DNA from: Lachnospiraceae bacterium
GTDB taxonomy: Bacteria; Bacillota_A; Clostridia; Lachnospirales; Lachnospiraceae
Direction of reading: 5' to 3'
Assembly (NCBI GenBank): GCA_028694115.1
Contig: JAQUUB010000038.1
Span: 1 to 38,489 of the forward strand
DNA length: 38,489 bases
Notes under the pieces: model-generated
Databases searched by the model: none
The model's input: the letters and a program-made list of their open reading frames with translations, nothing else
What the model was told of the DNA's origin: nothing
Translations under genes and position numbers: made by a program
Shown: positions 1-8,900 of the stretch, in pieces
Layout: each line of letters begins with the position of its first letter
Numbering within the stretch: position 1 is the stretch's first letter

Positions 1-92
1 ATTCATATAAAATCAATATAGAGAGTATTGATCCTTCCAAGGATATCTCCATGAGAGAAGTCTATGGACTGAATCCTACTCAAACAGAGTAG
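1..92 (+). CDS. C-terminal end of an unidentified protein (partial)
   Basis: An open frame enters from the left edge and runs to a TAG at 90-92. Its last residues read SMREVYGLNPTQTE. I do not recognise the family. It converges on, and overlaps by 17 bases, the minus-strand zinc-finger remnant. It is the only plus-strand frame at this end and has no internal stop, but it is only 30 codons long, so it could be a chance frame. The rest of the gene would lie outside the window. Confidence 0.35.
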   Translation, partial: SYKINIESIDPSKDISMREVYGLNPTQTE

Positions 93-387
93 CAACAAGG
101 TGGCTCTGCTTGTCTGGAAAGGTGGCTTTCGCCACACCGGACAGGCGGCTCCGCCGCAACGTAATATTCAGGGCTGTTCTATATGCATCCTTCATCCTTA
201 CATCATTTTCACTAATTTGATCATCATCCATATATAATTCTTCTGCTAGGTCACAATAATAATATGACGCCTCATATTGCACCGGTACATTTTTGAAAGT
301 AACATGCTCCACTACACAAACCTGTTTCACTTCATGTTCTTCCATGCAGCAAGTACATAACTTCTTTTCTGTATTCAATATTTTCAT
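76..387 (-). pseudogene. Truncated MqsA/YgiT-type zinc-finger antitoxin-like protein, DNA-binding half lost
   Basis: The first ~70 residues look like the N-terminal domain of the YgiT-type zinc-finger plus HTH (MqsA-like) proteins common in Lachnospiraceae: a CTCCMEEHEV start, a FKNVPVQYEASYYYCD core and an NDVRMKDAYR end. In that family a helix-turn-helix domain follows directly. Here the match stops at DAYR and the remaining ~35 residues are encoded by the hairpin-rich repeat at 101-157. The second zinc-finger cysteine pair is also incomplete (CDLAEE). The protein is 103 aa, about half to two thirds of what I would expect. A GGGAGG lies 14 bases before the ATG, a rather long spacing. I read it as a 3'-truncated remnant, probably unable to bind DNA; a relic of a toxin-antitoxin locus is possible but no partner is visible. 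Confidence 0.6.
101..157. repeat. REP-like palindromic repeat with two GC-rich hairpins
   Basis: This is a GC-rich island in AT-rich DNA. The first hairpin has an inner stem GGTGGC-tttc-GCCAC (121-135) and an outer stem TGTCTGG (111-117) pairing with CCGGACA (137-143). A second small hairpin, GCGGC-tcc-GCCGC, covers 145-157. The arrangement is that of a short extragenic palindromic element. It sits exactly where the zinc-finger gene loses its family match, so it probably inserted or recombined there. Confidence 0.5.
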
Positions 388-578
388 CCTTATGAAATTA
401 CCTCCCTATTTCTTTTTGTATGGAAACATCTCTGGTGTAAAGGCTCTTTCTGCAAAATGAAATGACATTACAAATGTAATTCGCCGTCTGACACATACCC
501 GACATATCGGTCTGATATAACACAGCGCTAGTAATATATCTAATCGGTCCATGTTAACCAGAATCGACTAGCTAAATA

Positions 579-1568
579 CTATTTCAGCGTTTGAATCAAA
601 TCTCTATACATTTCACTCAAATCTTTAGTTGGTTTCCAACCAAGTTTACATAATTTTTCAGAAGATAATCTAAGTCCCGTATTTGGAGCATATCCGTAAT
701 TGGCATTTTCAGCTATATCAAATGTTACATGTATTCGGTTACCGGAAACTTTTTTTGCAACTAAATCTGCCATTTCACGAATACTCATTGTGTTTTCTTC
801 ATTCACAACATTATACGCTTCTCCATTTTCACCTTTCTCTAACAACGTAAAAATAGCAGAAACCGTATCTTCAGTTGCGCAATAATTTCCCATCGAATTC
901 CCCAAAGTATGCAACACAATGTCTTCATTATTTATAACGGATCTGGCAAACTGTGCAAAAACTCTTGTATCATTCCTTGGAACTCCAGTCCCAAAGGTTT
1001 GTGCTAATCTGGCAATTTTCACAGGCACCCCATATTCCCTAAAATAATCATAGCAGTAATGTTCCGCCATTCTTTTGGCCAACGGATAACAGCTTCTCAC
1101 GTTAAAAATATCCACATCTCCCAGCACTTCTTCTGGTACTCGTTTGTCTGAAACTGGTATATTTCCATAAACTTCCATAGAAGATACAAATACCATGGAT
1201 TTAATCTGTTTTTCCTTAGCCAGTTCCAAAATATTACGAGTTCCTAATACAATACTATCAGCACTTTCTACCGGATTGGAAACCATATATGAAGATTGCG
1301 TTACAGCAGCACAATGGATAATGTAATCAACTGGAAACTTATATTCCCGTGAAATCTGGCTGGTTATATCCGATTCAATAAATAATATCCGCTTACATCC
1401 TTCATGGCAGTAAATATTTTCAGCTTTTGAAATGTCGCGAACTGGTAGTAGTAATTTCAGATCATATTTTTCGATTTGTTGTGACGAAATCAAATGGTCT
1501 ACCACCATCTTTCCAATGAATCCTGTTGCACCAGTTATTAGTACATTTATTTGTCGTTTACTTCTCAT
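579..1568 (-). CDS. NAD-dependent epimerase/dehydratase (extended SDR) for a nucleotide sugar
   Basis: This 329-aa protein is an extended short-chain dehydrogenase. The NAD-binding motif TGATGFIG is at residues 12-19, a Ser-Ser pair near 129-130 and the catalytic Tyr161-x3-Lys165 (YPLAK) follow, and a C-terminal substrate domain ends in GWKPTKDLSEMYRDLI, typical of UDP-glucose 4-epimerase and dTDP-sugar dehydratase relatives. It should act in the cytoplasm on a nucleotide-activated sugar; which one cannot be read from sequence. AGGTGG lies before the ATG. It is the last gene of the long minus-strand operon, after a 130-base gap that holds no recognisable gene. It may be an epimerase or reductase supplying one sugar of the glycan. 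Confidence 0.85.
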   Translation of the reverse strand: MRSKRQINVLITGATGFIGKMVVDHLISSQQIEKYDLKLLLPVRDISKAENIYCHEGCKRILFIESDITSQISREYKFPVDYIIHCAAVTQSSYMVSNPVESADSIVLGTRNILELAKEKQIKSMVFVSSMEVYGNIPVSDKRVPEEVLGDVDIFNVRSCYPLAKRMAEHYCYDYFREYGVPVKIARLAQTFGTGVPRNDTRVFAQFARSVINNEDIVLHTLGNSMGNYCATEDTVSAIFTLLEKGENGEAYNVVNEENTMSIREMADLVAKKVSGNRIHVTFDIAENANYGYAPNTGLRLSSEKLCKLGWKPTKDLSEMYRDLIQTLK

Positions 1569-1698
1569 TTACCCACCTACTGTTTTTGCCATTCATTTTC
1601 TTATATGTTACTTAATAAATTCCTCACTATTCTTTATTCTCGAAAAAGCAGTCTGAAATTCAGATTAGATTCTACTAAACAATTTCTCAAACAATACT

Positions 1699-2127
1699 TT
1701 ATTTCGAAGAATTTTCATCGCGCAATTCAAGTAAGGTCTGATTTATTAATGTAGAAGAAGTTCCTTTATAATATGGGAAATAGACGATTCGAACACCTAC
1801 CTCTTTAAATTGTTCTTCGTATTTATTCCATTTCTCCGTGTTATACCAATCATCTCCAACAAACATAATATCAAATTTCAGTTTTTTCCACGCTTCAAAT
1901 TTATCCATGGATTCTTGCGGAACAACTGCATCCACAAACTTAATGCTACGTACAATCTCCATTCTTTCATCAAATGGGATTACCGATTTCTTATGCTTAT
2001 ATGAGACCAACTCATCTGTCGTAACTCCTACAATTAATTTATCACACATTGCTTTTGCATTTTTTAGCATATTTAGATGTCCAACATGAAATAAGTCAAA
2101 AACCCCTGTAGTATATCCAATTATCAT
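1699..2127 (-). CDS. TagD-like cytidylyltransferase (glycerol-3-phosphate cytidylyltransferase type)
   Basis: The 142-aa protein has the nucleotidyltransferase hallmark HVGH at residues 14-17 within GVFDLFHVGHLNML, and near its end YKGTSST, corresponding to the RTEGISTT signature of TagD/GCT enzymes. Length and motifs match CTP:glycerol-3-phosphate cytidylyltransferases, which make CDP-glycerol; related enzymes activate other polyol or ethanolamine phosphates. It starts 3 bases after the asparagine synthase stop, so the two are translationally close. Together with the TagF/TagB-like proteins and the TarI-like enzyme upstream it suggests that a CDP-activated polyol phosphate is added to the glycan. 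Glycerol phosphate as substrate is inferred from the family. Confidence 0.8.
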   Translation of the reverse strand: MIIGYTTGVFDLFHVGHLNMLKNAKAMCDKLIVGVTTDELVSYKHKKSVIPFDERMEIVRSIKFVDAVVPQESMDKFEAWKKLKFDIMFVGDDWYNTEKWNKYEEQFKEVGVRIVYFPYYKGTSSTLINQTLLELRDENSSK

Positions 2128-2130
2128 TTG

Positions 2131-3957
2131 TTAATACCTCCACTCTTTTAAAAAGTATAATTGATGAAATATTTCCAAATTGATGAACATCCAGATAATC
2201 TGATCTCCAATCTTTTCTTTTTCACAATCACACATCAATTCATCCAGTTTTTCCGACTTTATTATATTGGAATTTTTCAAATACTTTTGCGCCATATCTT
2301 TCATATTATCATGCCATTCTTTTAAAGGAACCGGAAACCCCATTTTCTTACGTTCAATTACTTCCTTGGGCAGATACTTATACGAGATCTTTTTCAACAA
2401 ATATTTTGGTATATCAAGATCTTCACTGTATTCTCCAGCACTCTTATTTTTTGCTGTATAAAGTGCTTTATCAGATTTCCACTTTAGTTTCATATCATAT
2501 GGCACTTCCTTGTAAACAAACTCAATCAATTCATGATCCAAAAAAGGGACTCTTGCTTCTACACCTGCAAGCATTGTGGTGGTATCTACTCTCTGTAGCA
2601 AACCTTTTACATGATATTTATGGAAAAACCTAAAAACATTATATTCATTTGATCTTTTCTCAAAAGATTCGGCTATTTCGCAATCATATTTCAATCTTCT
2701 AGAGCTTTTATTGATCAGATAATTGTCACGTATCTGTCTTGGTACATACTCATATCTATCGATAAAGTATTGATAAAATGTCTTTTCACAATGTTTATCA
2801 TAATTCAGATAATCAAAAGGTGTTCTGAAAATCCGTCCATATCCACCTAATAACTCATCTGCGCCCTCTCCGGATAATACTACCGTTATTTTCTTACGCA
2901 ATTCCTCTGACATTACCGCTAACGGTATCTCATTAGGGACTCCTAATGGAGCATCTTTATAACAGATAACTTTCTCCATTTTTTCCTGATATTCATTCCA
3001 GTCCATTTTAAGTTCGTGGTGTTCTGTATCATACTTCTTAGCCACCATTCTGGCATACTCAAACTCATTTAAATGTGGAAATCCAATTGTATATGTATTT
3101 ATTTTTTCTTCTGTTTCTTCTGCTACTATCGCACTCAACAAACTGGAGTCGATTCCTCCACTCAAGTATGTTCCAAGCGGAACATCTGCTATCATCCTTT
3201 TATTTACAGCATTTTTCAGTTTTCTCTGAAATAATTGACTAATATGATTTTCATCATATTCTTTATTGAAATTAAAATCATCTGGTATATCCCAATATCT
3301 GTAATTCATAATTTGGTTATCATAATTTATTTTTTTATATGTTCCCGCCTCTACCTGATAAATATTTTTGAAAAAAGTATATGGTTCTCTAACATATCGG
3401 TAAGCTAAATAATCATCAATAGACTCCTCATCTAAAACAGCCTCCACTAATCCACTGTTTAAGATGCCTTTAACTTCTGAAGAAAAAATCAAACAACTAT
3501 TTCCACAATAGTAATATAAAGGCTTTATTCCTAAACGATCCCTGCATAAATAAATTTCATTTTTTTCAGTATCATATGCTGCAAAGGCAAACATACCATT
3601 GCAGACTCTTAATAATTCATCGATTCCTTTTTTTTCCAAATAAGCTGCTAAAACTTCAGTATCAGACTCTGTTGTATATGGATAGGCAACTTCCGCCTTT
3701 AGTTCCTTGTAATTATAAATTTCTCCGTTATATACAACTATCCATCTCCCTGATGACGAAGTAAAAGGTTGATTAGATCGCTCATCTAAATCAATTATTG
3801 CTAACCGTCTATGTCCCAATGCTATTTTTTCTTTCTTTAGAATTGCATAATTGTCTGCATTGGGACCACGATGCTCAATTGCCTGATTCATTTTTTTTAT
3901 TCTATCTTCTATATTCCCAATGCTACTTTTCGAAATAATACCATTAATACCACACAC
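2131..3957 (-). CDS. asnB: Asparagine synthase (glutamine-hydrolysing), AsnB family
   Basis: The 608-aa protein starts MCGINGI, with Cys2 as the glutaminase nucleophile. GHRRLAIIDL and YNGEIYNY mark the class II glutamine amidotransferase domain (residues 1 to ~200). The synthetase domain carries the ATP-pyrophosphatase loop SGGIDSS at 266-272 and SGEGADELLGGY further on. The family makes asparagine from aspartate, but copies inside polysaccharide loci often appear to amidate other carboxylates. Since it lies between a glycosyltransferase-DUF6270 gene (14-base gap) and the TagD-like gene (3-base gap), I infer that it may amidate a uronic acid or amino-acid substituent of the glycan; a housekeeping role cannot be excluded. 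Confidence 0.88.
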   Translation of the reverse strand: MCGINGIISKSSIGNIEDRIKKMNQAIEHRGPNADNYAILKKEKIALGHRRLAIIDLDERSNQPFTSSSGRWIVVYNGEIYNYKELKAEVAYPYTTESDTEVLAAYLEKKGIDELLRVCNGMFAFAAYDTEKNEIYLCRDRLGIKPLYYYCGNSCLIFSSEVKGILNSGLVEAVLDEESIDDYLAYRYVREPYTFFKNIYQVEAGTYKKINYDNQIMNYRYWDIPDDFNFNKEYDENHISQLFQRKLKNAVNKRMIADVPLGTYLSGGIDSSLLSAIVAEETEEKINTYTIGFPHLNEFEYARMVAKKYDTEHHELKMDWNEYQEKMEKVICYKDAPLGVPNEIPLAVMSEELRKKITVVLSGEGADELLGGYGRIFRTPFDYLNYDKHCEKTFYQYFIDRYEYVPRQIRDNYLINKSSRRLKYDCEIAESFEKRSNEYNVFRFFHKYHVKGLLQRVDTTTMLAGVEARVPFLDHELIEFVYKEVPYDMKLKWKSDKALYTAKNKSAGEYSEDLDIPKYLLKKISYKYLPKEVIERKKMGFPVPLKEWHDNMKDMAQKYLKNSNIIKSEKLDELMCDCEKEKIGDQIIWMFINLEIFHQLYFLKEWRY

Positions 3958-3971
3958 TACTCATCTTCTCC

Positions 3972-5576
3972 TTATAAAAACAGTTTTGTCTTGATCATAT
4001 TCGCAATATCATGGTACACCGCATTGTTTAAATGCCATGGATAACATCCATGGCGAAATTCTGAAGATGTGACATAATTATCCATGTTCTCAACCTCAAT
4101 TATTTTTGCGCCATCACAAATTTCCGAAAAATAATTATAGCAGTTGTCTAATCTCTGGTTACACTTTCGGATCTCCATAACATCTTCAAAATATTGTGCA
4201 GTTTCGCCCTTATGTGTTTCAGCCAATTTCATTTTTACCAAAACAATATGTTCTGGATTTACATATTGTTTTAATCGTTCAACAAAAATTTGACAACTTT
4301 CTTTCCATAATTCCATCCATTTTTCTGTAGGAGCCAATATTTCCTCATATGTAATTCCTATTTTATCAGAAACATCATCAAAAGCTTCACTTATCGTAAA
4401 ATAGTCATTTCCATATACTCCAATACTATATCTTTCCTCCATAAGATCAACAAGAATATAACTATTATCGCAGAATTCCCCAGGATTTAAATTCATAAAT
4501 TTCTTTGAAAAATCCTGAACCAGACTTTTTCGTCTAAATGGGTTAGAATGAGTTACCTTTATGCTATTTAACTTATCATTATCTGTATTAACTGCACTGA
4601 TGATACTCTGTCCGCCATAATATTGTGATACAGTTGCTGCCGCTTCCATATTCAGGATAATTTTAGCAACAATCATCAGATTGTAACTCCCCCACACAAA
4701 TACGCTTGGACTATCAACATGTACATCGATTTCCATTTTTTTATCATATTCGTCCTGCATCTCTTCGAAAAAACAGACATTGTTCTCTGCAACTTCTCTA
4801 ACCACCCGACGATTTATCATACTACGTTTTTTCAAATACTCTTTTATTTGAAAAGCATACTGATCATAGATTCCTCTCTTTTTAAAGTTATCAATTAATG
4901 TATCAAGACATACTATTCTATCTCTAACATGTTCCAGGTTGTTAACAGTGCTACTCCCGTGCATCCTATATACATATAACGCTCGATTAACAAAGCTGAT
5001 GGTATTAGCCATTGCATATATCACGGGTAAAGTGGAAATGTCCTCAAAAAAATGTTTCGGAAACCCAATGTCAAAATCGATAAACAAGGATCGCTTTATA
5101 ATACGGCTAAACGGATATGTGGATATGTCAAAAAGACATTCACTTTTCTTATTGTCCGTAATAAAATCATCAGCTATCATCTCTTCAAGATTCTCTTTTA
5201 TCTCTTCACTATTAATCTTCGTTTTATATATATTACCAATGCAGATATCTGCATTATATTTCACTATACCATTCATCAATAGTTCAACACATTCTCTATC
5301 CAACCAGTCATCCGAATCAACAAACATGATATATTCACCAGTAGATTTCTTCACGCCGATATTCCTTGCGATTCCCTGTCCCTCGTTCTCCTTTGAAAAA
5401 ATTTTTATTCTATGATCCCTTCTTCGATATTCTTCTAAAATCTTCAAAGAATTGTCCGTCGATCCATCATTAATAAAAATAATTTCCAAATCAGTATATG
5501 TTTGCTCTAGCATAGAATCTATACATTTTACCAAATATTCTTCTGTGTTATATACCGGTATAATTAAACTTACCAT
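3972..5576 (-). CDS. GT2 glycosyltransferase fused to a DUF6270 domain
   Basis: Residues 1 to ~225 are a GT-A family 2 glycosyltransferase: SLIIPVYNTEEYL at the start, FINDGSTDNS, and the metal-binding FVDSDDW near residue 88. From about residue 290 a second domain begins with VFVWGSYNL and ends with CYPWHLNNAVYHDI. This matches the stand-alone DUF6270 protein encoded directly upstream (VAIWGSC start, WHLKPYHYEE end). The fusion joins sugar transfer with whatever DUF6270 does, possibly an SGNH-like acyl hydrolase or transferase judging by the GS motif and the late W-H pair. In this copy the position of Cys/Ser after WGS is Tyr, so the domain may be inactive or have a different role. It is part of the long operon. 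Confidence 0.82.
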   Translation of the reverse strand: MVSLIIPVYNTEEYLVKCIDSMLEQTYTDLEIIFINDGSTDNSLKILEEYRRRDHRIKIFSKENEGQGIARNIGVKKSTGEYIMFVDSDDWLDRECVELLMNGIVKYNADICIGNIYKTKINSEEIKENLEEMIADDFITDNKKSECLFDISTYPFSRIIKRSLFIDFDIGFPKHFFEDISTLPVIYAMANTISFVNRALYVYRMHGSSTVNNLEHVRDRIVCLDTLIDNFKKRGIYDQYAFQIKEYLKKRSMINRRVVREVAENNVCFFEEMQDEYDKKMEIDVHVDSPSVFVWGSYNLMIVAKIILNMEAAATVSQYYGGQSIISAVNTDNDKLNSIKVTHSNPFRRKSLVQDFSKKFMNLNPGEFCDNSYILVDLMEERYSIGVYGNDYFTISEAFDDVSDKIGITYEEILAPTEKWMELWKESCQIFVERLKQYVNPEHIVLVKMKLAETHKGETAQYFEDVMEIRKCNQRLDNCYNYFSEICDGAKIIEVENMDNYVTSSEFRHGCYPWHLNNAVYHDIANMIKTKLFL

Positions 5577-5608
5577 AAAGTTTCCTCACCTTTTTATTAA
5601 ACCGCTTG

Positions 5609-6355
5609 CTAGATGTCTTCTTCATATATCTCCAACATTTTTCCAAGCACATCTTGATAAAATCGTTCTTCATAATGATATGGTTTCAAATGCCACTTAT
5701 GTTGTTCATCTGCCAATATGTTCTCCGGCATATTTATTATTTTAGCTTTTGGTATGTTATTTATAACGCAAGAATATAGCGTTTCCAGTCTTTTATTCAT
5801 TTTTTGAATCGATGCAATTTCTAAATCATCAAATGACTCTACTTCCTCATTGCATGTCCTGTACTTTGTTACACTATATCCTCGATTTATGATGATACGT
5901 TCCGGTGGAATAAACTCCGTCAACTTTTTACAAAAGCAATCAACATATTGTAAAATATCTGTATTTTCAAATTGATCTATGTCTATTTTAATTAACTCTT
6001 TTTCCACAACAATATGTGAATCGTATAGTTCATTGCTTGCCGTCATCAGTATTGATGTTTTGGGAATTCTATACAACATAAATCTCTCATCTATAAAATC
6101 CAACAACAAATAATCAGCATCTGCATTCTTTAAATTTATCCAATGAGTCTTTTTTAAATCTCTTTCTATACATGATAGTTGCCATGGAGTTATAGTGTCC
6201 GATTTTCTAAAATATTGTTCTGCTGAAGCCGATAATGCTGAAAAAATAGATGTCCTGGAAATATACTCACATAAATTAAGTTTATGCTCTGTGTCAAACT
6301 CAAAGACATCTCTTGATATACAGCTCCCCCATATTGCCACCTTCATTTGTTTCAC
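5609..6355 (-). CDS. DUF6270 domain protein, stand-alone
   Basis: The protein is 248 aa when started at the GTG at 6353-6355. A perfect GGAGG (6363-6367) lies 7 bases before this GTG, whereas the ATG three codons later is too far away and an open frame back to 6424 would overlap the preceding gene without a ribosome site. The N-terminus reads VKQMKVAIWGSCISRDVFEF and the C-terminus has WHLKPYHYEERFYQDV, the ends typical of DUF6270. The G-S-C near the N-terminus and the W-H pair near the C-terminus recall SGNH hydrolases, but this is only a resemblance. It follows the GT8 gene and precedes the GT2-DUF6270 fusion. A role in acylating or deacylating the glycan is a guess. Confidence 0.72.
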   Translation of the reverse strand: MKQMKVAIWGSCISRDVFEFDTEHKLNLCEYISRTSIFSALSASAEQYFRKSDTITPWQLSCIERDLKKTHWINLKNADADYLLLDFIDERFMLYRIPKTSILMTASNELYDSHIVVEKELIKIDIDQFENTDILQYVDCFCKKLTEFIPPERIIINRGYSVTKYRTCNEEVESFDDLEIASIQKMNKRLETLYSCVINNIPKAKIINMPENILADEQHKWHLKPYHYEERFYQDVLGKMLEIYEEDI

Positions 6356-6396
6356 GCAAAAACCTCCATCATCACGTATCATTTCAAAATCTTTTG

Positions 6397-7632
6397 TTAT
6401 CCGAACTTCCAATCTGTCAGCCAATCATCCAACGATATTATCTCTTGAAAGTTATATTTTTCTACTATATCCACAATTTCTTTATGAAATTTACTATTTG
6501 TCGCAATTACAACTGTTATGTCCTCATTATCTATTTCTATTTCAGACAATGAATATACCGGAATGCTCTGTATAAAGTTTTCATTTTCATCTTTGTTCGT
6601 AACTATAATATATTCAGGCTTCAAATTGTTTACTAAAAGAATGGATATGAAGTCTTTAGCCTGTTTACCTGCTCCAAATATTACAATTTTTTTCTTTGTA
6701 AGATCGTATAGTATAGGCTCATGTTTTTTTAACACACCATTCATTCTACATGAAGAATCATATAGGCTTTCAAATAGATATATCTTACCTAAGTCTAATA
6801 TAAACTCTTCATAGAATTTTGTTTCTTTACAGATTTTCCACCAATAATCTGAAAACACTGCATTTGGATTATTCCATGGTTTAACCTTGTCCGCATAGTG
6901 AATGATTTGTGGGTTATTCCATGCATCAATCAGTTCTTCCTGTTGTATGCATTTTCCATATTGTTCTATACTCCACGTTGCATATTTGGTCATAACATTG
7001 TACGTAAATGGTAACAGTTTGATTTTTCCATAGCATACTCTGTTTATAATATCTTGATCTTGTGAGGGAAAGGGAGTCGCGATTAGTTCCATAAATTTTG
7101 CTGCAATCCCATCCTGTCTCATTTTGTACAAATTTAGCACCAGTACTCCAGCATTAATATATTTTTTCAGATCCTTTATTCCTGTCTTTTGACAATATTC
7201 AAACGCTTTTGGGTTATTATAATAATTCGGTGCTAAAACTCCTGCTGCATAAACGTCGTCTACATTTACTTTGTAAAGATCATACAAACTGGACTTCACT
7301 ATTGTATCTGAATCAAGATAAATACATTTTTCTTCTGTTTTCAATAATTCCGGTAAAAGTAATCTATAGTATGTTGCAACATTAATATGTGAAATATGTA
7401 ATTCTGCATTTTCAAATAGGGTCTTATCCATTCGTATATATTCAATTTGGCAATTACTATAATCCCTTATGCAATTGTCAAAAATATCCTCTTCATGAAA
7501 AGAAGCATCAACTAATAACTTAAAACACACAAAGTCCTCTTTTGCATGCTTTAATATAGATCTCATCGATATCATTGACAATTTAGCATACATTTCGCCT
7601 GAAAACGCATACACTATATTCATATGTTCCAT
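6397..7632 (-). CDS. GT8 glycosyltransferase with C-terminal Rossmann-like module
   Basis: Residues 1 to ~280 are a family 8 retaining glycosyltransferase: MNIVYAFSGEMYAKLSMISM at the start, the metal-binding YLDSDTIV with DSD at 107-109, YINAGVLVLNL and HYADKVKPW. From residue 313 a separate domain begins KKKIVIFGAGKQAKDF and continues with IIVTNKDEN and ITVVIATNS, a small Rossmann-like fold shared by many proteins of this operon. The donor would be a UDP-hexose or similar; GT8 enzymes of this type extend LPS or surface glycans. A GGAG 7 bases before the ATG at 7632 supports this start, which overlaps the preceding GT32 gene by 13 bases, a sign of translational coupling. Confidence 0.85.
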   Translation of the reverse strand: MEHMNIVYAFSGEMYAKLSMISMRSILKHAKEDFVCFKLLVDASFHEEDIFDNCIRDYSNCQIEYIRMDKTLFENAELHISHINVATYYRLLLPELLKTEEKCIYLDSDTIVKSSLYDLYKVNVDDVYAAGVLAPNYYNNPKAFEYCQKTGIKDLKKYINAGVLVLNLYKMRQDGIAAKFMELIATPFPSQDQDIINRVCYGKIKLLPFTYNVMTKYATWSIEQYGKCIQQEELIDAWNNPQIIHYADKVKPWNNPNAVFSDYWWKICKETKFYEEFILDLGKIYLFESLYDSSCRMNGVLKKHEPILYDLTKKKIVIFGAGKQAKDFISILLVNNLKPEYIIVTNKDENENFIQSIPVYSLSEIEIDNEDITVVIATNSKFHKEIVDIVEKYNFQEIISLDDWLTDWKFG

Positions 7633-8768
7633 AATGATTCTCCATTTGAAGCGTTTAGCATTTTAAAATATTTCTCTATTTGCTGATCTCTTAACTTTCT
7701 ATGTGTATAATCATTTTGCTCCATCCATGAAGCATCAAAATGATGGATCGCATAGGTCTGTTCTGTTATATGAATTCTCCTAGTTTTTTGGCTCTTTCCG
7801 CTTAACACTTTTTCCGGATAAACCGTTATATTCGGAAGCACCTGATACGTTCCGTCTAAATGAGCACCGCATTCTTGCAATATACTACTTTGAATAACAG
7901 GACATGGTGTTAAATCCATTGTTCCATCCTGACGAAAAAAATTCATATTCAAGTATCTTTTCATGATTTTTTTTATAATCTCATTGTTTTTCACACTACC
8001 AAATCCTAGTCCAAAATTAATTTCCGACTCATTTTGGAACCCACAAAACGCTTCCTGAAAAAGCAATTCATCTATCGGTTTTATTATTTCTACATCTGTA
8101 TCTAAATAAACTCCCCCATGATGAAAAATAATATCTAATCTTGCATAGTCAGATACAAAGGCCCACTTTTTTGCTTGATAAGCTTGTTCAACAAATTTAT
8201 TCTTATGAATATCATAATTTTGCTCGTTCCACTCAATGATCTCATAATCCGGACAATAGATTTTCCAACTCTCAAGGCATTTCAAATGTCTCTCCGTCAA
8301 TTTATTTCCACCAAACCAACAATAGTGTATTACTTTGGGGATAATAGGCTCTGAAATCAATTTAAACTCATCTGGGCAAAAAATTTTTTCCACCTGTTTA
8401 TCATAGCAATAATCTTTTACCATTGTATATACATAACAATTTACTGAATTCAGTTTCTTTATTTGTATTAGTTGTTCCAATATAGGCATATAATTTTTAC
8501 ATGTAATTATAATAATGTCTTGATCTCGTATGTCATTCAGCAAACACTCTAAAGAAATAATAGGGTAAGAATATTCTGTGTTACTAAGCGACTTACCATT
8601 TTTTTTGATATCATTATCAGCAAATGCTTTTACATGTTTTACAAGTTCACCACATTCAGCATCCTTCAGAAACTTTTTACCAAAATCTCCTGCCCCAAAA
8701 CAATATATCTTTCCCTCACCTTTTAACGCTTTAAGCATTTGTTCTATCTCTTTTTCACAGATAATCAT
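7620..8768 (-). CDS. GT32 (OCH1-like) glycosyltransferase with N-terminal Rossmann-like module
   Basis: The first ~130 residues form the operon's recurring module (GKIYCFGAGDFGKKFL near residues 19-34, then FADNDIKKNG and DIIIITCKN). The rest is a family 32 glycosyltransferase with DXD: IPKVIHYCWFGG, ESWKIYCPDYEIIEWNE, KKWAFVSDYARLDI and GGVYLDTDVEII. These enzymes transfer a hexose from a nucleotide sugar in capsule and surface glycan synthesis. A close relative with the same architecture is encoded at 21746-22816, so the two are paralogs with probably different acceptors. The 132-base gap before the gene contains no obvious gene or terminator. Confidence 0.87.
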   Translation of the reverse strand: MIICEKEIEQMLKALKGEGKIYCFGAGDFGKKFLKDAECGELVKHVKAFADNDIKKNGKSLSNTEYSYPIISLECLLNDIRDQDIIIITCKNYMPILEQLIQIKKLNSVNCYVYTMVKDYCYDKQVEKIFCPDEFKLISEPIIPKVIHYCWFGGNKLTERHLKCLESWKIYCPDYEIIEWNEQNYDIHKNKFVEQAYQAKKWAFVSDYARLDIIFHHGGVYLDTDVEIIKPIDELLFQEAFCGFQNESEINFGLGFGSVKNNEIIKKIMKRYLNMNFFRQDGTMDLTPCPVIQSSILQECGAHLDGTYQVLPNITVYPEKVLSGKSQKTRRIHITEQTYAIHHFDASWMEQNDYTHRKLRDQQIEKYFKMLNASNGESLWNI

Positions 8769-8900
8769 TAAAATATTCTCCGTTGCTTCTCAATCCGAGT
8801 ACACATATATATTTATAAACTTTTTACTATGCATTTTTGTGATTCATAAAAAGAAACACTAAGAACCAGAATTTTCATTTAACATTAAGTTTTTAGAAAA

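Noticed and set aside
467..510. Two short perfect inverted repeats (ATTACA-aa-TGTAAT and CCGA-cata-TCGG) and a CCGATAT-like sequence between 388 and 578.
   Set aside because: Too short to mean much in AT-rich DNA; the sigma-28-like -10 has no -35 at the right distance (TAGC).
406..552. A 48-codon minus-strand frame (MDRLDILLALCYIRPICRVC and on) just before the zinc-finger remnant.
   Set aside because: No ribosome site, no recognisable family and odd composition with many Arg/Cys; it could be a decayed toxin partner but I cannot support it.
1569..1698. Possible extra gene or terminator in the 130-base gap between the epimerase and the TagD-like gene.
   Set aside because: Only a small palindrome (TCTGAAATTCAGA) without loop or T-tract; no family-like frame.
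8769..8900. Promoter in the 132-base gap within the operon.
   Set aside because: AT-rich -10-like strings occur but no -35 at a proper distance; no sigma-28 element.
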